Source: Steromphala cineraria | Lineage: Eukaryota; Mollusca; Gastropoda; Trochida; Trochidae | Direction: 5' to 3' | Assembly (NCBI GenBank): GCA_916613615.1 | Contig: OU744728.1 | Location: forward strand, 106,001 to 170,000 | DNA length: 64,000 nt | Part shown: piece after piece, positions 58,501-64,000 of the stretch | How positions within the stretch are numbered: the stretch's first letter is position 1 | Layout of the letters: each line of letters begins with the position of its first letter | Program-made: the position numbers and the translations under genes | The notes under the pieces: generated by a model | Databases searched by the model: none | What the model saw: only the letters and a program-made list of their open reading frames with translations | Told to the model about the DNA's origin: nothing

Positions 58501-61500
58501 GTGAGAACTGTTGCAAACCTGATCAAGAATGACATAAAATCATTAGATACATCAAAGCAGACATATCCAAACTCAGAGGACATTTCATGTGTTGATAGCA
58601 ACATACTAATGCTTCCAGATTCTCTGTACCGTCTCCTAAGGACCATGTTTACAGAAAAAAATGCTGACATCAAGATAGCTTCAATTGGTCAGGCAATTAT
58701 TCAAGCTACACGCCCAAGGGTTATTCTTGCTCCACTCCAGATTGGTTTAGCAGTACAAATGCATCACCAGTTTGCTTCAAAATTCCTCATTGATACTTTG
58801 CACAGTCAAGGTTTTTGTGCATCATACTCTGAAGTGAAGAGGTTTGAAGTGTGTGCTGCAAAGACACAAGGCACAGACATACCAGGTCTTCAAGCAGGTC
58901 ATTTTGTCCAGTACATTGCTGATAATGCTGACCACAATGTAAACACCATTGATGGATACAACACATTTCATGGCATGGGAATCATTGCTGCAATCACTCC
59001 AGGTATCAAAGGCAAGCTACACATTTCAAGAGACGTTGCATCAAATGAGGAAATTGCAGAATTAGGCAAAATAGATATCAAATTCTTCAAATCATCCCCT
59101 CTTGCGAATCTACCCTTGACATACCACGATCTTGGTGACCTCAGTTGTGATGATCCCACATGGAAGATGGACCTTCTGTGGAAAGTTGTGTGGCCTTTGC
59201 GTTCGCCTAGACCTGGCTGGACAGGATTGATGCAAACAGTAGCAAAAGGAAAATATCCTGGAAAATCATCAATCGCATACATGCCAATGATGGATATGAA
59301 GGCTACAGACATGAGTTGTGTTTTTTCCACACTTCACTTCGTTTGTAAACAGGCACGGGCTCAAAATGTGACTCCCATTTTAACATTTGATCAACCATTG
59401 TGGTGGAAGGCTCAAATCATCATTCAGAATGAACCAAGTAACAGTGAACTCAAGAACATTGTCCTACGTCTTGGAGGTTTTCACACAGAGATGAGCTACC
59501 TTGGGTGTATTGGACACATTATGAGAGGTTCGGGTTTACAGGAACTGATGGAAGTTGTGTATGCACCAAACACAGTTATGCACATGCTCAGTGGAAAGGC
59601 ACTCTCAAGGGCAGTAAGAGGACATTTCCTGGTCAATTCTGCACTTAATGCCCTATTGGTACAAAAGGCTTTCTCTTCTCACCATACAGTTTCAAAACAG
59701 GACCTTACTTCAGAAGCTGATGCTGAACAGATGTGCCAATCAGACGAAATTGCTACAACTGAATCGGCCACTCAACATCCATCACTCGACCAAGAGGAAA
59801 GTCACACTGAGGAGTTGGACTGTGACTTGGGAAAGACTCTCAGCCTTTTCGACCAACTACTGCATGATGAAGCCTCATGTGATGATATATGCCAGGATGA
59901 AGCTCTCAACAGGGTACATATCAAACTTCAAGATCAGATGTCAGCTCTATCCTCCTCAAGAACAGCTACACTTTGGTTGCAGTACATGGAGATGGTTGAT
60001 TTGCTTCGTATCTTCATCAAATCTGAAAGGACAGGACACTGGCTTCTTCACCTTTGTACTTTGAGAAGGATGCTCCCATTCTTTGCTGCCACAGGACACA
60101 ACTTGTATGCCAAGTCCGTACACATCTACTTACAAGAAATGCTGCACCTTGAGGAAAGACACCCAGAGGTATATGCTATGTTTGAATCTGGCTTCCATGT
60201 TATTCGCCGCAGTGACAGATTTTGGGCTGGATTGTCATCAGATTTAGTCATAGAGCAAACACTGATGAGAAACATGAAAACAAGTGGTGGGTTGACAAGA
60301 GGACGGGGGATGTCTGATTCACAGAGAACTCAGTGGCTATTTTCAATGCCAGCCTGTGCAGACATCAACGATGCAATGCAGGAGTTTACTGGTACCAGCT
60401 ACGTAACAAGTGACCAACACAAGGACATGACAATTGCAAGACAGAAACGTGATGACAACGACACATACAAGCTCTTGGCTTTCCTGCAAGAACGTGATCC
60501 ATTCACCTCTGACATGCCACTTCACAACATCACAACAGGAGTTACAGCAGGGAACACTGTTAGTGCTGACAGAGGTCTTGAAGTTGGAAACTCCATCCTT
60601 AAATCCATGGTGGGTAAACAAGTATTTGAACATTCCTTCAAGAAAAAGGATCAAGTCATCACAATGGATAATAAATCGTCAGTTAAGATCGATGGTGATG
60701 TAATTAATGTTGACTCCCAGTTGCTTTTCCAGCGGTTAGTGACAGCAGCCCAGAGGAATACAGAAGACATTTCTGGAATCTTTGAGTATGAACTCAGTAC
60801 TCTTCCTTCCTCTCTTTTTGAGCCATCTGGAGTGTTGAGAGCGGCAAACAAGCCTGCACTAGCTGACGCTTTATGGAAAGCAGGAAAGGGGTCTGAAGTG
60901 TTGCTACCACAAGATGAAACCATGGTTCATGTTCTGGATGGTGGATCTCTCCTCCATAAAATCCCCTGGCCAAGAAATGTTACATTTTCTGCAATACTCA
61001 AAATGTACATTGACTATGTTTCACAGAAATTCCCGAATCCAATCATAGTATTTGATGGATATGACACTGGCCCATCAACAAAAGATGTTGCTCACATGAA
61101 ACGCTCAAAGGGTATGATTGCTCCAGAAGTCATATTCGTTGAAGATATGCCAATTGCAACACGGAAAGATCATTTCCTGGCCAACCCTTCAAATAAGCAG
61201 AGATTTATCAACATGCTCAGCAAGAAACTTGAAGAAAAGAATTACAAGACCGTCCACGCCGGAGGTGATGCAGATCTTCTCATTGTCCAGACTGCAGTTG
61301 AGAGTGCATCAAGTCGACCAACCACAGTCATTGGTGAGGACACTGATCTCCTGGTTCTCTTGTGCTTTCATGCTGAACCAACATCACTTGGACTCTACTT
61401 CAAATCGGAGGGTAAAACGATGATCAAGAAACAAAGGATATGGAATATAACTCAACTGAAGGTGAACTTAGGCAGTGACATTTGTAACTACCTGCCCTTT

Positions 61501-63643
61501 GTGCATGCAGTTGGAGGATGTGACACCACATCAAGACTATTCGGGATAGGGAAAGGTGTTGTTCTGAAGAAACTCCTCAATGATAGCTATTTCAGGCAAA
61601 AGGTTCATCTGTTCTGTACCGACCAGACAAGAGAAAACATCATGACAGCCGGAGAGGCAATCATTGTTTGTCTGTACAATGGACTACCTGGTGAATCTCT
61701 AGATAGTCTGAGGTATCGTCGCTTCTCTGAAAAAGTTGCAACCAGCTCTTCCTATGTTCAGGTTCACTCACTGCCTCCCACATCAGCAGCTGCACGCTAC
61801 CACAATGCCCGGGTCTATCTCCAGATCAAGGAATGGATGGGTACCTCGCTGGACCCTGAAGATTGGGGATGGATCAAAACAGGAGACAAACTTGAACCAC
61901 GCACAACAGACAAACCTCCAGCTCCAGACACACTACTGAGAGTAATCCGCTGCAACTGCAAGACTGAGTGTGACAGCAGAAGGTGTATCTGCAGAAGACA
62001 TGGTTTGGAATGTTCGGTGGCGTGTGGACAATGCAGGGGTGTTGCTTGCAGTAATGCCATGTGTATCCTGACTGACGTGGTTAATGGTGACAATTGAATA
62101 TGTGAGTAAAAAAGACAAACAATACCTTATTCCCCACCAGTATTAGTAAGATACTGTCAACTGTTTAACAGTATCATATTAAGATAAACCTGAGAAACTT
62201 GTACTTTTTCTGAAGGATTCAGTTATCCAGACAGTTCGTCTGGATAAAAGAGTTGCCGTTATCCAATCAAATTGTTCTAACAAATTTGTGTTAATTAATT
62301 AAATGATTTACTTTCATAATTAATACAAGAATATATGATTATGGGGGAAATGGGCTCAATTGATGCAGTTTTCTAGTTAACATGCCCTTACTATTTCATT
62401 ATTTGTGACCTCAGACAGCTGTCATAGGGTGTATTTTATCATGAAAAATTAAAATGTTCCACTCATCCGATTTTTCTACATTTTTGATATGTTATTCCCA
62501 GAGCTTTGAAGCTTTTGATACAGTAAAAATCATTTCTTTTGCAATTTGTTCCAGGTTAAGTGTTTTTCTTGATAAATTGACTGGACTATAGCTAAATGAA
62601 GCAAATGCAGGACAAAGAATACCACATTTGACTTCAATTCTGATCTTTCTTTTTTTAGTCACTCTGTTTGCCATAGGGACAATATATGGACAAAGCAATT
62701 GATGACAACCTTGAACAAATTGATGATAACTTTGAACAAATTAATGACCACTTAAAAAATTTAAAGAAAACTTTGAATAAAATGATGACAACTTAACAAA
62801 TTTGAAATTCTATGTTTCAGCATCAGAATGATTTGACAGAGAGCAACAGACTTGACAAAGAAGCCTTAAAAAGGGTAAGAATCTCAAGTTTCAGTAGCAA
62901 TCTGTCAATTTTGAATGAAGCCAGAGGCAGAGGGATAAATGGGGCGAGTGGAGTGTTCACCCTTGATCCCACTCTTATCCTGCCTTTATCCACCACCAAC
63001 CTCCTTCCACAAACATCCCTGGTTCTGTCACAGGCCATATAGGACCTTATTGTACAAGTGTTATGAGATGTTAAATGACAGGAAACCTCATTGTTTTTTC
63101 CATGTTAATTGGTAAATCTGTACAGAAAACACTGGCAAGTTATTTTCCTTGTTTGTGTAGTAATTAATGCTAAGTAGTTAAGTGTCCGCTTGACTCAATA
63201 CTGTAAACTATAGCAATAGACTGACCAGTGAAGTGAGAAAGGACCATGTGATGTGGCAGGTTGTGATTGGCTGAAAGATGTTTTGTGCATGTAACAAAGA
63301 AAGTAACATGTTATCTAATCATGTCCTTTTGTATCCATTTCTGCATTGTGTACCCCCTCATATATTACGTTAAGTTTGCCCTTGATTCTGTTTCAGCTTC
63401 AAGACAAGTATGAAAACTTGGAAAAAGATCATGAAATCATGGTGGTCAGTATGCTTCTATTAAGCTCTTATAAATAATGTTATCAATTAAGATGAGTTTA
63501 TTATTTAAATCATGAATTCATAACTGTTAATAAATCAATCTCCTGCCAAGCCAAAATCTTTGAATATTGTTTATTCAGAGTCGGCTGTCTGAGGGAGACA
63601 AGAAAGTCCACGTCGCCTACGAGCAAATTGCGAGCTTGAACAA
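49546..63643 (+). CDS. MPHOSPH9: MPHOSPH9 orthologue, centriolar coiled-coil phosphoprotein (partial, ten coding exons seen)
   Basis: Coding exons: 49546-51852 (the exon itself starts after TTACAG at 49538), 52136-52368, 52977-53412, 53751-53980, 54977-55183, 55951-55999, 56362-56523, 62821-62874, 63397-63444 and 63579-63643. All are GT-AG with compatible phases, giving 1263 codons plus two bases before the window ends. The first exon encodes 769 mostly acidic, Glu/Gln/Ser/Asp-rich residues with a poly-Asp run and one ordered-looking island (~445-490, NYGNYKVCRQVAPGVKECLI). Coiled coil follows: VSWLKMFKLLEEEHRGELRA resembles the human WLQLFNLVEKQ region, and LREKHAKHLSDLREYYETE closely matches human LKEKHARHIADLRAYYESE, continuing through RDLEQ...DAYK to VHVAYEQIASLNK. 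In mammals the protein sits at the distal mother centriole and helps keep CP110-CEP97 there. The 6.3 kb intron after 56523 contains a whole transposon. Confidence 0.9.
52370..52530. repeat. duplicated donor-proximal segment in an MPHOSPH9 intron
   Basis: The sequence after the exon 2 donor (TACTAGTCTGGTATGTAGGC) recurs about 120 bases downstream at 52500-52519, including a degraded GTAAAG in place of the donor GTAAGG. Confidence 0.6.
54738..54870. repeat. possible small MITE in an MPHOSPH9 intron
   Basis: The left side CCTGTTCCACAAAACACTTA and the right side TTGCTTTGTGGGGCGGTA are imperfect inverses around a core holding three ATCGAT-type motifs. No clear target duplication is seen, so this is weakly supported. 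Confidence 0.35.
56664..56774 (+). repeat. left terminal inverted repeat of the Academ-type element
   Basis: About 111 bp, alignable with gaps to the inverse of 62470-62588; the outer 16 bases differ at one position. Confidence 0.75.
57646..62097 (+). CDS. Academ-type transposase with Cys-His fingers, XPG/FEN1-like nuclease domain and CXC tail
   Basis: 1483 residues, intronless, no internal stop. N-terminus: two Cys-His modules (C4-x2-C7...H48-x2-C51...C56, and C94-x2-C97...H150/H157-x2-C160), fitting the Cys8-type finger of Academ. The large central region has conserved-looking GGLTRGRGMSDSQRTQW near residue 885. C-terminus: a Rad2/XPG-like fold with VLDGGSL (~1096), VFDGYDTG (~1134), GGDADLLIVQ (~1207), GEDTDLLVLL (~1229) and the helix-hairpin-helix-like GGCDTTSRLFGIGKG (~1288). 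A Cys-rich CXC/tesmin-like end (CNCKTEC...CIC...C...C..C; ~1437-1472) follows. Flanking inverted repeats show it is transposon-borne, not a nested host gene. By family knowledge it would bind the ends and excise and insert the element. Confidence 0.78.
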   Translation: MDVCVICNTSLTNGQKTVVLREKGSCGINKASALRKDNIITKPGQSVHLDCRQQYCNKNVIVKDLKKECKLNDSSISHPTLRSEQPVFQFSEHCLFCANSAKISGKKRGYDVFPVRTSDFQRTVRQICIDRGDDWSQKVISRIDFANDLHAADAVYHQVCNINFRTGKQIPLSFQPHDASSPGRPKDNLREITFLKVIDYLSENDNEQNTVSDLVQKMKEFGCSDPYSVKYMRKKIEEHFGKDVIITNINGKSSVVTFKKTASAVLTEFYDSPKQNDCEEEKLRMVRTVANLIKNDIKSLDTSKQTYPNSEDISCVDSNILMLPDSLYRLLRTMFTEKNADIKIASIGQAIIQATRPRVILAPLQIGLAVQMHHQFASKFLIDTLHSQGFCASYSEVKRFEVCAAKTQGTDIPGLQAGHFVQYIADNADHNVNTIDGYNTFHGMGIIAAITPGIKGKLHISRDVASNEEIAELGKIDIKFFKSSPLANLPLTYHDLGDLSCDDPTWKMDLLWKVVWPLRSPRPGWTGLMQTVAKGKYPGKSSIAYMPMMDMKATDMSCVFSTLHFVCKQARAQNVTPILTFDQPLWWKAQIIIQNEPSNSELKNIVLRLGGFHTEMSYLGCIGHIMRGSGLQELMEVVYAPNTVMHMLSGKALSRAVRGHFLVNSALNALLVQKAFSSHHTVSKQDLTSEADAEQMCQSDEIATTESATQHPSLDQEESHTEELDCDLGKTLSLFDQLLHDEASCDDICQDEALNRVHIKLQDQMSALSSSRTATLWLQYMEMVDLLRIFIKSERTGHWLLHLCTLRRMLPFFAATGHNLYAKSVHIYLQEMLHLEERHPEVYAMFESGFHVIRRSDRFWAGLSSDLVIEQTLMRNMKTSGGLTRGRGMSDSQRTQWLFSMPACADINDAMQEFTGTSYVTSDQHKDMTIARQKRDDNDTYKLLAFLQERDPFTSDMPLHNITTGVTAGNTVSADRGLEVGNSILKSMVGKQVFEHSFKKKDQVITMDNKSSVKIDGDVINVDSQLLFQRLVTAAQRNTEDISGIFEYELSTLPSSLFEPSGVLRAANKPALADALWKAGKGSEVLLPQDETMVHVLDGGSLLHKIPWPRNVTFSAILKMYIDYVSQKFPNPIIVFDGYDTGPSTKDVAHMKRSKGMIAPEVIFVEDMPIATRKDHFLANPSNKQRFINMLSKKLEEKNYKTVHAGGDADLLIVQTAVESASSRPTTVIGEDTDLLVLLCFHAEPTSLGLYFKSEGKTMIKKQRIWNITQLKVNLGSDICNYLPFVHAVGGCDTTSRLFGIGKGVVLKKLLNDSYFRQKVHLFCTDQTRENIMTAGEAIIVCLYNGLPGESLDSLRYRRFSEKVATSSSYVQVHSLPPTSAAARYHNARVYLQIKEWMGTSLDPEDWGWIKTGDKLEPRTTDKPPAPDTLLRVIRCNCKTECDSRRCICRRHGLECSVACGQCRGVACSNAMCILTDVVNGDN
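62470..62588 (-). repeat. right terminal inverted repeat of the Academ-type element
   Basis: About 119 bp, the inverse of the left repeat. It contains TTTCTTTTGCAATTTGTTCC and ends CTGGACTA before the TAG duplication. Confidence 0.75.
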
Positions 63644-64000
63644 GTAGGTAGCTTCACTTTAATGTTTTTATGTCCCTACTATGACGTAGTCAGGTTAGAT
63701 ATAGCGCACTGTGTGCGTCTGAAATAATTTCCGGAGCATTACTTGAAAACTAGATGAGGGTAACAATTCCAGAATTCTAGAAATTTTGGCTCCGAATGAG
63801 CCATATTTTTCGCTTTGTTCAATTTCCAGAGCTTAATTTGAAAATTATATGACTCTGAAACTTCAAATTTGGTTTGGATGTTACCTTTGTGGTGCAGATG
63901 AGCATTTTAGGGCTGACAATTCTAGGGTACCATAAGCCACTGGTTGTTTATGTAGACGTAAACATGTCTTGAACATGACCAACTTCTATTCTCGCACAAA
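63644..64000. other. intron of MPHOSPH9 at the window edge, repeat-like
   Basis: Phrases such as AATTTCCRGAGCTTAATTTGAAAA recur in two diverged copies, suggesting the edge of another tandem-repeat element. No exon is seen. Confidence 0.4.

Larger units (their letters stand above)
56664..62588 (+). mobile_element. complete Academ-type DNA transposon inside an MPHOSPH9 intron
   Basis: The ends read TAGTCCAGTCAATCTA at 56664 and the inverse, starting TAGTCCAGTCAATTTA, ending at 62588. Inverted similarity continues in patches (GAACAAATTGCAAAAGAAA; ACATATCAAAAATGTAGAAA) for ~110-120 bp on each side. TAG flanks both ends (56661-56663 and 62589-62591), a 3 bp target duplication. The 5925 bp element carries one intact ORF. 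Zinc-finger plus XPG-nuclease transposases and 3-4 bp duplications are the known signature of Academ; with no helicase seen this would be the AcademX type. The insertion fills most of a 6297 bp intron that would otherwise be about 370 bp. Confidence 0.75.

Noticed and set aside
57646..62097. A large single-exon host gene nested in MPHOSPH9
   Set aside because: Inverted repeats and a TAG duplication bracket the ORF, and the domain set fits a transposase.

Overview
This is a 64 kb stretch of animal nuclear DNA, most likely from a mollusc (bivalve or gastropod). The reasons are GT-AG split genes with clear animal orthologues, a heavy load of non-LTR, LTR and DNA transposons, and repeats built as tandem array + ACGG microsatellite + hairpin, as in the 'pearl'/Helentron-like elements known from molluscs. 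Mollusc is an inference; Lophotrochozoa is safer.

Three host genes can be modelled exon by exon. NUDT6 (Nudix hydrolase) is on the minus strand with seven coding exons between 23475 and 36655, 267 aa. MTRFR (mitochondrial ribosome-rescue factor, formerly C12orf65) is on the minus strand, 43971-44924, two coding exons, 191 aa. MPHOSPH9 (centriolar coiled-coil protein) is on the plus strand, ten coding exons from 49546 to 63643, and runs off the right edge. MTRFR and MPHOSPH9 are divergent neighbours, as in human 12q24.31, with ETS-like motifs between them.

Layout. 1-3585: non-coding, with an inverted-repeat element and small arrays. 3586-10504: an apparently intact two-ORF LINE lying between two copies of a Helentron-like element; its left flank is a 383 bp near-perfect duplicate of the start of its right flank. 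13725-15248: a decayed Tc1 element. 15878-21433: an intact Ty3/Gypsy-type LTR retrotransposon with identical 146 bp LTRs. 23475-36655: NUDT6, whose introns are swollen by arrays, notably 32 copies of an 83 bp unit carrying a splice acceptor plus the first 48 bases of exon 4, and a 5 kb array of a 30/31 bp unit. 37498-37893: a Mutator-like MITE. 38541-43480: nested satellite-bearing elements. 43971-63643: the MTRFR/MPHOSPH9 pair. 56664-62588: a complete Academ-type DNA transposon inside an MPHOSPH9 intron, with inverted repeats, a 3 bp target duplication and an intact 1483 aa ORF.

The most unusual biology is in the NUDT6 introns, where tandem amplification has repeatedly involved splice-site neighbourhoods, and at the composite LINE/Helentron locus.
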